In this document: positions 1 to 6,353 of the stretch, piece by piece
Position numbering within the stretch: the first letter of the stretch is position 1
Layout of the letters: each line of letters begins with the position of its first letter
From: an uncultured Oscillospiraceae bacterium
Lineage (GTDB): Bacteria > Bacillota > Clostridia > Oscillospirales > Oscillospiraceae
Length of the DNA stretch: 14,761 bases
Direction of reading: 5' to 3'
Assembly (NCBI GenBank): GCA_944385595.1
Contig: CALWXY010000121.1
Coordinates: forward strand, 1 to 14,761
Position numbers and translations under genes: made by a program
The notes under the pieces: model-generated
What the model saw: the letters and a program-made list of their open reading frames with translations, nothing else
Databases searched by the model: none
Told to the model about the DNA's origin: nothing

Positions 1-26
1 GGCACATTGCCGACATTACCGGAGGC

Positions 27-46
27 GGCGGGGGCAAGCCCCCGCC
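27..46. repeat. GC-rich perfect palindrome, REP-like
   Basis: Arms GGCGGGGGC (27-35) and GCCCCCGCC (38-46) are separated by AA. There is no T-tract. The GGGGGC/GCCCCC core recurs in the hairpins at 653-672 and 9049-9067, so it may belong to a family of short dispersed palindromes. It suggests that the first ~90 bases are intergenic. Confidence 0.45.
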
Positions 47-111
47 CTACGGAGGACTGCGTGGCCGCGGCAGCTGTTTATTCGGAGGGCACCGTAAATT
101 TTAAGTCAGGC

Positions 112-645
112 ATGGGACATATCTCACACGTCACCATCGTCCAGGAGACAAAACAGCACCCGGACAAGGTGTTCCATGCCAATGTTATCAGTGACGGCGA
201 CCCGCTGGAGATCTACACCAGCCGCGACGGCGAGGTCATATTCAAAAAGTACTCCCTCATGGGCGGGCTTGAGGATTTCGCCGCCCAGTTCTGCGAGACG
301 CTGAGCAAAAGCGCGGGGCTGCCCGCAGCAATCAGCGACAGGGACACGATAATCGCCGCCTGCGGCTCCGGCAGGCGCGAGCTGCTCGGCCACTCCATCA
401 CGCCGGAGCTGGAGCAGATTATGGAGGAGCGCCGGATCTATCAGCGCCGCAGCGGCGAGGCCGCCGTGCCCGTCGTGCCCGGCAGCGAGAGTCTCACGGT
501 GTCGGTCGCGGCGCCCATCATTTCCAGCGGCGACGCGCTCGGACTGGTGCTGTTCATAAGCGAAAACGGGCAGACCAGCGGCGTCACCGAGTACAAGCTC
601 GCCCAGACCGTCGCCGCCTTCCTCGGCAAACACATGGAGGCGTAA
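112..645 (+). CDS. spoVT: Stage V sporulation protein T (SpoVT), N-terminal domain unrecognisable
   Basis: SpoVT is a forespore transcriptional regulator with an N-terminal AbrB-type swapped-hairpin DNA-binding domain and a C-terminal GAF-like domain. From residue 28 (base 193) the match is clear: DGDPLEIYTSRDGEVIFKKY, then a GAF-like region with SDRDTIIAACGSGRREL and a closing AAFLGKHMEA. The ATG at 112 gives 177 residues, close to the 178 of Bacillus subtilis SpoVT. Residues 1-27, however, show none of the conserved LGRVVIPKEIRR motif in any frame. The frame stays open to base 7, but a perfect GC hairpin at 27-46 looks intergenic. The only Shine-Dalgarno-like sequence (GGAGGG, 84-89) lies 22 nt before this ATG, too far to serve it, so the start is uncertain. 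The gene may be damaged, chimeric or misassembled at about base 192. The family call is firm; intactness is doubtful. Confidence 0.7.
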   Translation: MGHISHVTIVQETKQHPDKVFHANVISDGDPLEIYTSRDGEVIFKKYSLMGGLEDFAAQFCETLSKSAGLPAAISDRDTIIAACGSGRRELLGHSITPELEQIMEERRIYQRRSGEAAVPVVPGSESLTVSVAAPIISSGDALGLVLFISENGQTSGVTEYKLAQTVAAFLGKHMEA

Positions 646-652
646 GGTAAAA

Positions 653-690
653 CCCCCGCCGCGCGGCGGGGGCTTTGCTATATTTTCTAA
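653..690. terminator. Bidirectional intrinsic terminator between spoVT and lysR
   Basis: Arms CCCCCGCCG (653-661) and CGGCGGGGG (664-672) form a strong stem. On the + strand it is followed by CTTTGCTATATTTTCT. On the - strand it is followed by TTTTACC. It lies between two convergent genes ending at 645 and 698, so it can serve both. Confidence 0.75.
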
Positions 691-697
691 AGTTTGC

Positions 698-1630
698 CTA
701 CATCACCGGCGGCTCATGCACGAACAAATCCCTATACCATTTTCCTGAGAGCGCATATGCCCAAAACAGCTGCCTGTTGCCGCTGAGCGGCTGGTTCTCC
801 CGTCTCACAAGGTATATCGAGCGCATTATTTCAAAGCCTTTCACGTGGACTATTCGGATATCCCTGTGCTTCATCTTCACATTCGTCACAGCGGACCATG
901 GCACAAATCCGCAGCCGTTTCCCATCTCTATGGCCTGCTTGACGGCCGCGTTGTCATGCACCGTCATAATCACGTTCAGGTCCTCTATATTCACTCCGCG
1001 TTTATTGAGCGCCATACGCACCTGCTCATATGTGAAGCTCTCCCGCTCACGCATGATAAACGGCAGCTTCTTCATCTGATGCATGGATATCTCCTCCGGC
1101 ATGTCCATATCCGGTGGACATGCAAGCAGGAAAGGGTCATCCATCAGCTTCTCGTATATGAGCCCCGGTGCCCTCGCAGGGACGCTTGAAAGCGTCATAT
1201 CCAGCTCGGTACCCATGTCCATAAGCGCCAGTCTTGTATTGAGATAGGTGCGCATCTCAAGCGGAATGTTGGGGTATTTCTTTTTAAAATTCCCCACCAG
1301 CGCCGGCATTATGAGGACGCTGAAACTGCGGCCACAGCCTACGGTGAAAGGCTCGTCGCTTATGCTCCTGCCTGCTATGTCCAGAGCCATCTCCTGATAT
1401 TCAGAAACTATCCTCTCAGCGTGCCGCAGCACCGTCTCGCCCTCAGGCGTGAGCACGAGCAGCTGCCGCTGCCGCTCCCTGCGCTCCACCAGCTTGACGC
1501 CCAACTGCTTTTCCATGGAATGCAGCATCGCGCTCACCGCCGGCTGCGTGAAGTGCTCTCTGCGTGCCGCCTCAGATATGGAACGATATTTCGCTATGCT
1601 TATGAACATGTTAAGGTCCTCTATACGCAT
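698..1630 (-). CDS. LysR-family transcriptional regulator
   Basis: A 310-residue protein of usual length for the family. Residues 1-60 form the winged helix-turn-helix (LNMFISIAKYRSISEAAR, then TQPAVSAMLHSMEKQLGVKL), followed by LTPEGETVLRHAERIV and a periplasmic-binding-type effector domain from about residue 90 to 300. The start is set by GGAGGAG placed directly before ATG 1630. The stop is TAG. The gene is divergent from the amidohydrolase and TTT transporter genes, the standard layout for a LysR regulator controlling its neighbours with a small-molecule coinducer, probably the transported acid or a breakdown product (inference). A candidate operator dyad overlaps its own promoter, fitting autorepression. 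The effector cannot be named. Confidence 0.92.
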   Translation of the reverse strand: MRIEDLNMFISIAKYRSISEAARREHFTQPAVSAMLHSMEKQLGVKLVERRERQRQLLVLTPEGETVLRHAERIVSEYQEMALDIAGRSISDEPFTVGCGRSFSVLIMPALVGNFKKKYPNIPLEMRTYLNTRLALMDMGTELDMTLSSVPARAPGLIYEKLMDDPFLLACPPDMDMPEEISMHQMKKLPFIMRERESFTYEQVRMALNKRGVNIEDLNVIMTVHDNAAVKQAIEMGNGCGFVPWSAVTNVKMKHRDIRIVHVKGFEIMRSIYLVRRENQPLSGNRQLFWAYALSGKWYRDLFVHEPPVM

Positions 1631-1755
1631 CTTTCTCCTCCGCGCCGTCCTGGCACCGGCATTCGACTCACAATAGTTTTTTATGAGAAAATTCTTTCTC
1701 TTACGCCCCGCGCGCTCTGCGGAGGCCCTGTATATTGTCTATTCCCGTTAACGCC

Positions 1756-1784
1756 ATTATACATAAATTATGTTTATCTATCAA
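1756..1784 (-). promoter_or_regulatory. Sigma-A promoter of the lysR gene
   Basis: Read on the - strand, the -35 is TTGATA (1784-1779), the spacer is 17 bp and the -10 is TATAAT (1761-1756), so 11 of 12 consensus positions match. Transcription should start near 1749, leaving a leader of about 118 nt before ATG 1630. Confidence 0.7.
1761..1773. promoter_or_regulatory. Candidate LysR operator dyad, ACATAA-A-TTATGT
   Basis: A perfect dyad of 6-bp arms around one central base. It lies between the -35 and -10 of the lysR promoter, where bound LysR would block its own transcription. Overlapping T-N11-A patterns are present (1758/1770 and 1764/1776). It is centred about 88 bp upstream of the predicted start of the rightward transcript. 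Assignment to this regulator is inference. Confidence 0.4.
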
Positions 1785-1796
1785 GCATTTTTTGAT
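1780..1796. promoter_or_regulatory. Candidate LysR operator dyad, ATCAA-N7-TTGAT
   Basis: Arms ATCAA (1780-1784) and TTGAT (1792-1796) are centred at 1788, about 67 bp upstream of the predicted start of the amidohydrolase transcript (near 1855). The usual recognition site of LysR activators lies around -65. The left arm also overlaps the lysR -35. It does not fit the T-N11-A spacing exactly. Confidence 0.4.
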
Positions 1797-1819
1797 GATT
1801 TTTCACAGTTTCACGCCAT

Positions 1820-1848
1820 TTGACAACAAATAAATCTGCAATTATAAT
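1820..1848 (+). promoter_or_regulatory. Perfect-consensus sigma-A promoter of the amidohydrolase-TTT operon
   Basis: TTGACA (1820-1825), a 17-bp spacer and TATAAT (1843-1848) match all 12 consensus positions with ideal spacing. The predicted start is near 1855, giving a leader of about 60 nt. Such strength is unusual for a promoter that needs LysR activation, so repression or constitutive transcription should be considered. Confidence 0.8.
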
Positions 1849-1883
1849 CAAAATCGATCTTCGAAGATGCGTAAAATAAGCTC

Positions 1884-1903
1884 CAGCTCCACCAGTGGAG
1901 CTG
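1884..1903 (+). promoter_or_regulatory. Leader hairpin or operator palindrome before the amidohydrolase gene
   Basis: Arms CAGCTCCAC (1884-1892) and GTGGAGCTG (1895-1903) are perfect inverted repeats separated by CA. The element sits between the predicted transcription start and the ribosome binding site (AAAAGGAGG, about 1904-1912). As RNA it could affect translation start or stability; as DNA it would suit a downstream repressor site. Its function is unknown. Confidence 0.5.
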
Positions 1904-1916
1904 AAAAGGAGGCACC

Positions 1917-3101
1917 ATGTTTAACTTTAAGGACATCCCTTTCTTTGACAACCACACGCATCTGATTGACACCAGCAACCGCGAAATAAGTCTTCGAGAG
2001 TTCATCACTCCCTTCGCCCATGGCTATGGCGATATCCTAGCACCGGGCAAGCATTTCGGTACTCCGGTAAATTCCGACCCGGCCTCCTGCACCGACGACT
2101 ATCTCCGCACCGTCGCCGCCAACCTCGGCGTGACCAAGACACTGGTGGCCTATCTGTCGGAGCTGTACAGATGTGAGCCCAATCTGGATGTGGTGCTGGC
2201 GGAGCGCAACAAGCGCTCACTGCAGGACATGAAGGGCTACACGGAGATGCTATACCGCGACCAGAACATCATAGCTGAGATGGTCGACTCGCCGCTTCCC
2301 ATGGGCGCCTCGGAGCTGGATGTCTTCCCCTCGAAGATATACAGGCTCTGGCAGATTGACCCGCGCATAGTCGATTACTTCAAGGAGGCCGCGAGCTACG
2401 ACGAGCTGCTCGACAGGCTCGACGCCGAGGTTCGGCACGCCATACTCACCGAACACTTCCACGGCGTGAAATACCATGTGCTTGAGAAGATGACGCGCAA
2501 GCCGCACATCGTCATCGCCGATGAGGCGCGCGCTCAGTTCGCCGCCGCCAAGGCGGGCGACAAGCTGGCCTATGAGGAGGTCTACTACGGAATATTCTGC
2601 CACATGCTGCTGCTGACGCAGGAGATAGACTTCCCCATACACATACACACCGGCATAACCGGCAAAACTTATCACGGCATTATGGAGCAGCTCGACCCAT
2701 TCTGCTTCTGCGAGATGCTGAACAACGACGAGTTCTACCGCAGCCACATAGTGCTGCTGCACTGCAGCTATCCGCACACGCGCAACGTTGCGGTGATGGC
2801 AAATACCTATCCGAATATCTGGGCAGATATGGCGCAGGTACTGCCGTGGGCGTCGTTCAACTTTGCTCAGATTGTGGAGGAGATTATCGCCATGGCGCCG
2901 AACAGTAAAATCACCTTCGGCACCGGCTCGCACAACCACCCCGAGCTGAACTGGATGAGCGCGAAGATTGCAAAATCCGCGCTGGAGTTCACGCTCGAAA
3001 ACTGCGTGAAGCGTGGCGTCCTCACCATCCCGCAGGCAGTCGAGACCGCCGAACAGCTGCTGTATAAAAACGCACTCAGGCTCTACGATAAGCAGATATA
3101 A
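1917..3101 (+). CDS. FluG-type amidohydrolase (amidohydrolase-2 superfamily)
   Basis: A 394-residue TIM-barrel metal-dependent hydrolase of the branch related to FluG and glutamine-synthetase-associated amidohydrolases. Visible motifs are DNHTHL (H13, H15), FHGVKYHV (K185), PIHIHTG (H242/H244), IVLLHCSYPHT (H282) and KITFGTGSHNHPE (333-343). In FluG-like proteins the last motif usually reads T-D-G-H-x-x-P-E. Here the Asp position is Gly337 (codon GGC), so the usual catalytic or metal-binding Asp is missing. The start ATG follows AAAAGGAGG by 4 nt. It is the first gene after a perfect promoter, 65 bp ahead of the transporter genes, so it probably acts on the imported compound or a derivative. 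Members of the superfamily hydrolyse or decarboxylate small acids; the substrate here cannot be inferred. Confidence 0.83.
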   Translation: MFNFKDIPFFDNHTHLIDTSNREISLREFITPFAHGYGDILAPGKHFGTPVNSDPASCTDDYLRTVAANLGVTKTLVAYLSELYRCEPNLDVVLAERNKRSLQDMKGYTEMLYRDQNIIAEMVDSPLPMGASELDVFPSKIYRLWQIDPRIVDYFKEAASYDELLDRLDAEVRHAILTEHFHGVKYHVLEKMTRKPHIVIADEARAQFAAAKAGDKLAYEEVYYGIFCHMLLLTQEIDFPIHIHTGITGKTYHGIMEQLDPFCFCEMLNNDEFYRSHIVLLHCSYPHTRNVAVMANTYPNIWADMAQVLPWASFNFAQIVEEIIAMAPNSKITFGTGSHNHPELNWMSAKIAKSALEFTLENCVKRGVLTIPQAVETAEQLLYKNALRLYDKQI

Positions 3102-3166
3102 ATGAAAACACCCTCACGGAATCGTTCTGAAAGCTAAGACAAAATTAATTTGAGGAGGTAATTATA

Positions 3167-4180
3167 ATGAAAAAAAGGCTCTGCTCTCTTATTGTCGTAC
3201 TGTCCCTGGTGTTCTGCCTCGCCGCCTGCGGCGGAAGCACAACTGAATCTACAGCGCCTGAAAGCGCAGCGCCAAGTTCAACATCGCCTGAGTCTGCGCC
3301 CCTGACTTCGACTTTCCCAGAAAAAGATATCACCGCCATATATTTTTCTCAGGTCGGTTCCGGCGGCGACGTCATGCTCCGCACCATGGCCAAAGCTCTC
3401 GATGGTAAGCTCAACGGACACAATATGGTCGTTGAAAACCGTGTTGGCTCATCCGGCGCAGTCGCCATGAACCACCTCATTGAATGTAATCCCGACGGAT
3501 ATACGCTTATGGGCACCTCCACCTCTCTGGTGCTCGCCTCCATATTCACCGATATCCCCGTTACCTACGACCAATTCAAATTTGTCTGCGGCATAGTCAA
3601 AGACCCAGAGTATATCTACTGCCGCGCAGACCTGCCCTTCGACGACATTCAGGGGCTGGTTGAATATGCCAATGAGCATCCCGGCGAGCTCTCCTTCGGC
3701 TTCCCGATGCCGCAGTCGTCCGAGGCTCTATCTCAGACTGTTCTCATTGAGGAGACCGGCATCGATGCCAAAATCGTCGTCTTCGACAGCTCCCCGGAGT
3801 GCTTCACCTCTCTGCTCGGCGGTCATATCGACATCTCCGCCGGTTCCTATGACGACTTCAGCGCCAGCTATCTGAACGGCGACATCAAAGTGCTCGCAAC
3901 TCTGCTCGATTCGCCGACCACCACTCTGCCCGACGTGCTCCCGCTCTGCGAGCAGGGCGTCGACGTTGTGCTCGAGAAAGCGCGCGGCATCATAGTCCCG
4001 CCCGATACCCCCGACGAGGTATGCGCTGAGCTCGACCGCATAATTAGAATGGCAATAGAGACCGACGAGTTTAAGGACGTCATCCTTGGCCAGGGCGCTG
4101 AGGTCTGCTATATGACCGCCGACGAGATTGAGCAGAACTACGCCGATTTCGCCGCATACGCACTCGACAGGCTCGGCTGA
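3167..4180 (+). CDS. TTT transporter substrate-binding lipoprotein (TctC/Bug family)
   Basis: A 337-residue extracytoplasmic binding protein. It begins with a lipoprotein signal peptide (MKKR, hydrophobic core 7-18, lipobox LAAC with Cys21), followed by a Ser/Thr/Pro/Glu-rich tether to about residue 50. The Bug-family fold follows: GSGGDVMLRTMAKAL, VVENRVGSSGAVAMNHL and NPDGYTLM, where the GGD and VENRxGxxG motifs line the carboxylate pocket in known family members. In a Gram-positive cell it would be anchored to the outer face of the membrane. The start follows GAGGAGG at 3152-3158. The product captures a carboxylated small molecule for the TctA/TctB pair encoded next; the ligand is unknown. 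A strong hairpin after the stop suggests a more abundant message for this subunit. Confidence 0.88.
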   Translation: MKKRLCSLIVVLSLVFCLAACGGSTTESTAPESAAPSSTSPESAPLTSTFPEKDITAIYFSQVGSGGDVMLRTMAKALDGKLNGHNMVVENRVGSSGAVAMNHLIECNPDGYTLMGTSTSLVLASIFTDIPVTYDQFKFVCGIVKDPEYIYCRADLPFDDIQGLVEYANEHPGELSFGFPMPQSSEALSQTVLIEETGIDAKIVVFDSSPECFTSLLGGHIDISAGSYDDFSASYLNGDIKVLATLLDSPTTTLPDVLPLCEQGVDVVLEKARGIIVPPDTPDEVCAELDRIIRMAIETDEFKDVILGQGAEVCYMTADEIEQNYADFAAYALDRLG

Positions 4181-4220
4181 CGGCTCGGCCGCAAACGGCA
4201 CACATCAAGCAAAGCTCTGT

Positions 4221-4245
4221 CCGGAGCCCGCTGTGCGGGCTCCGG
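4221..4245 (+). terminator. Intercistronic hairpin after the binding-protein gene
   Basis: Perfect 11-bp arms CCGGAGCCCGC (4221-4231) and GCGGGCTCCGG (4235-4245) with a TGT loop. No T-run follows (ATGATGATAG), so full termination is unlikely. It more likely blocks 3' decay of the upstream message, favouring the binding protein over the membrane subunits. This pattern is common in binding-protein transport operons. Confidence 0.6.
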
Positions 4246-4282
4246 ATGATGATAGATGTGCAGGATCTGCTGGAGGTGAACT

Positions 4283-4762
4283 ATGAAAAAATTTCTCAGT
4301 GCCACGAGGATAAGCGGCATCATAACGATGGTGTTCAGCGCTATCGCATTTGTTACGGCAACTACTTTTGACAGCAGCGCTATGCTCACCAACGACCCTC
4401 TCGGTGCTGCTGCCTGGCCTCTTTTCTTAACGGGGGCCATGTTCCTGATGGGTACTATTCTGGTAATATTCGGTGACAAGACTACAAAAGTTTCGCAGGG
4501 CAACGACGATAAAAGCGAGAGTTCAAGCAAAAAGCAGCCGGTTCAACTGCTTGTGACAATTTTTGCCATGATTGTGTATCTGCTTTTGTTTGAAGTGCTT
4601 GGTTTCCTCATCGTCACTCCAATATTCATTTTGATAATGACTCTCTACTACGGTGGAAAGTTAAAGGTGGCTATCATCTACGCCATAGTGTTAACTTCAG
4701 TGCTTTACTTCCTGTTCAAAGTCGCAATGGGCATACTGCTCCCTCCAATTCCGTTCATTTAA
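4283..4762 (+). CDS. TTT transporter small membrane subunit (TctB-like)
   Basis: A 159-residue membrane protein with hydrophobic segments at about 9-28, 43-64, 88-125 (probably two spans) and 130-152. A charged, Ser/Lys-rich loop (KTTKVSQGNDDKSESSSKK) lies between the second and third. Size, topology and position between a TctC-like and a TctA-like gene fit TctB, the poorly conserved small subunit of tripartite tricarboxylate transporters, which partners TctA in sodium- or proton-driven uptake. Sequence alone would give only a moderate call; the context makes it firm. The start follows GGAGGTG. The gap to tctA is 16 bp. Confidence 0.82.
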   Translation: MKKFLSATRISGIITMVFSAIAFVTATTFDSSAMLTNDPLGAAAWPLFLTGAMFLMGTILVIFGDKTTKVSQGNDDKSESSSKKQPVQLLVTIFAMIVYLLLFEVLGFLIVTPIFILIMTLYYGGKLKVAIIYAIVLTSVLYFLFKVAMGILLPPIPFI

Positions 4763-4778
4763 TTAGGAGGTAGAAAAT

Positions 4779-6263
4779 ATGCTGTCTGATTTCTTTTATG
4801 GCCTTACCATCGCCATTGCGCCGGACAATATACTGAGCGTACTGGCCGGCGTCGTGTGGGGCACCATAGGCGGCGCTATACCAGGCATAAATGCCTCCAT
4901 AGCCATGGCTCTGATGCTGCCGCTCACATACGGCATGGATTTAAATCATGCCCTTCCAATGCTCGCCGCAGTCTATGTCGGTGCCGAATACGGCGGCTCT
5001 ATACCAGCGATATTGATAAAGACCCCTGGAACTAGCGCTGCCGCCGCAACAGTGCTCGACGGCTATGAGCTGAACAAAAAAGGCCTTGGGGGCAAGGCTC
5101 TCCTCACTTCGCTCTACAGCGGTGTTATAGCCGGCGTTATCTCTGTCATACTCATGGTCATCTTCTCACTGCCTCTGGCGAGCTTCGGTCTGAAGTTCGG
5201 TCCCTCCCAATATGCGCTCATGGGACTTATGGGGCTCTCTGTCGTCGGCTCTGTTGCCGGAGCAAACGCTATAAAAGGCTTTATTTCGGCACTTTTCGGC
5301 CTATGGATAGCGACCATAGGTCTCGACCCGATAACCGGCACCTCACGCTATATGTTCGGCTATTATAAGCTAATGGAGGGTCTCGACATCGTCCCGGTCA
5401 TAGTTGGTTTCTTCGCAATAAGCGAGGTCTTCTCGCAAATCTATGACGGATATCAAGGTGTCAAAGGCGATCACGATTTCAAGATCCAGCATCTGAACAA
5501 ACAGGATTGGAAGCAAATATTGCCCATAACGGCAGGCAGCGGCGTGGTTGGCACCTTTCTTGGGGCTCTCCCCGGCGTCGGCGCTACGATATCCTCATGG
5601 ATATGCTATTCTCAGGCCAAGCAACTCTGCAAGAATAACGAGACTTTCGGACACGGTGATATCCGCGGCGTTGCCGCTCCCGAGGCTGGAAATAACGCGG
5701 TGCCCGCTGGCGCGCTCATACCCTTGCTCGCTCTCGGTATACCCGGCTCTAACTCAACGGCAATACTGCTCGCCGGCTTCAATCTTCAGGGCGTTGCTCC
5801 CGGCCCCATGCTCTTCTCTACACAGCCAGAAATACCGTATACTATGATGGCCTGTATGCTCGTCGCCCAGATAGTGATGCTGCTAGTTGGCCTTGTGTTG
5901 GTCCGACCCTCTCTCGCCATCACGATGGTACCACAGAAATATATGACCACAGCGATACTCCTGTTCTGCTTCATCGGCGCATACTGTGAGACCAACGACC
6001 CGTTCTCGATATTTATTGCGCTGGTCTTCGGCATCATCGGCTTCATCATGAAAATCAACGACTTCTCCGTGGCGGCCGCCGTGCTCGGATACGTCCTCGG
6101 CGTTCTGGTTGAGAACAATATCCGCCGCGCCATGGTGCTCTCCGGCGGCTCGCTGAAAATCTTCTTCACCGGTGGCATCAATATCGTGCTGATGATAATT
6201 ATAATAGTTAGTTTCCTCTTCCCCATCATCAGCGCAAGGCTCTCAGCCAAAAAATCCAAGTAA
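4779..6263 (+). CDS. TTT transporter large membrane subunit (TctA-like)
   Basis: A 494-residue integral membrane protein of standard TctA length with about 12 predicted spans. Family signatures are clear: GTIGGAIPGINASIAMALML near residue 30, then YVGAEYGGSIPAILIKTPGT and DGYELNKKGLGGKAL. The second, pseudo-symmetric half carries GTFLGALPGVGATISSW, EAGNNAVPAGALIPLLALGI and PGSNSTAILLAG. It forms the translocation channel with TctB, powered by an ion gradient and fed by the binding lipoprotein. The start follows TAGGAGG closely. Most similar to the citrate/tricarboxylate and aromatic-acid transporters of this family, but substrate specificity does not lie in TctA and cannot be read here. Confidence 0.93.
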   Translation: MLSDFFYGLTIAIAPDNILSVLAGVVWGTIGGAIPGINASIAMALMLPLTYGMDLNHALPMLAAVYVGAEYGGSIPAILIKTPGTSAAAATVLDGYELNKKGLGGKALLTSLYSGVIAGVISVILMVIFSLPLASFGLKFGPSQYALMGLMGLSVVGSVAGANAIKGFISALFGLWIATIGLDPITGTSRYMFGYYKLMEGLDIVPVIVGFFAISEVFSQIYDGYQGVKGDHDFKIQHLNKQDWKQILPITAGSGVVGTFLGALPGVGATISSWICYSQAKQLCKNNETFGHGDIRGVAAPEAGNNAVPAGALIPLLALGIPGSNSTAILLAGFNLQGVAPGPMLFSTQPEIPYTMMACMLVAQIVMLLVGLVLVRPSLAITMVPQKYMTTAILLFCFIGAYCETNDPFSIFIALVFGIIGFIMKINDFSVAAAVLGYVLGVLVENNIRRAMVLSGGSLKIFFTGGINIVLMIIIIVSFLFPIISARLSAKKSK

Positions 6264-6288
6264 AGACACAACAGTTGCACTCCTTAAC

Positions 6289-6327
6289 CGATACGGAGTA
6301 AGGTTCTCTCTCCCTTACTCCGTATCG
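6289..6327 (+). terminator. 15-bp hairpin between tctA and the AbrB-family gene
   Basis: Perfect 15-nt arms, CGATACGGAGTAAGG (6289-6303) and its complement (6313-6327), enclose the loop TTCTCTCTC. The downstream TCATATTCTTGTT is only moderately T-rich. It may be a partial terminator that lowers transcription of the next gene, which starts 27 bp downstream with no obvious promoter between. Confidence 0.6.
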
Positions 6328-6353
6328 TCATATTCTTGTTGTGAGGTGCTGCA

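Noticed and set aside
7..111. Extension of the SpoVT frame to base 7
   Set aside because: It would add low-complexity residues not found in the family and would run through a perfect GC palindrome that looks intergenic.
1684..1699. Small inverted repeat GAGAAA/TTTCTC in the lysR leader
   Set aside because: Six-bp arms in AT-rich sequence are expected by chance and no T-run or conserved structure supports a role.
4221..4245. Full intrinsic terminator after the binding-protein gene
   Set aside because: No T-tract follows the stem and the next gene is clearly part of the same transporter, so a stabilising or partial role is more likely.
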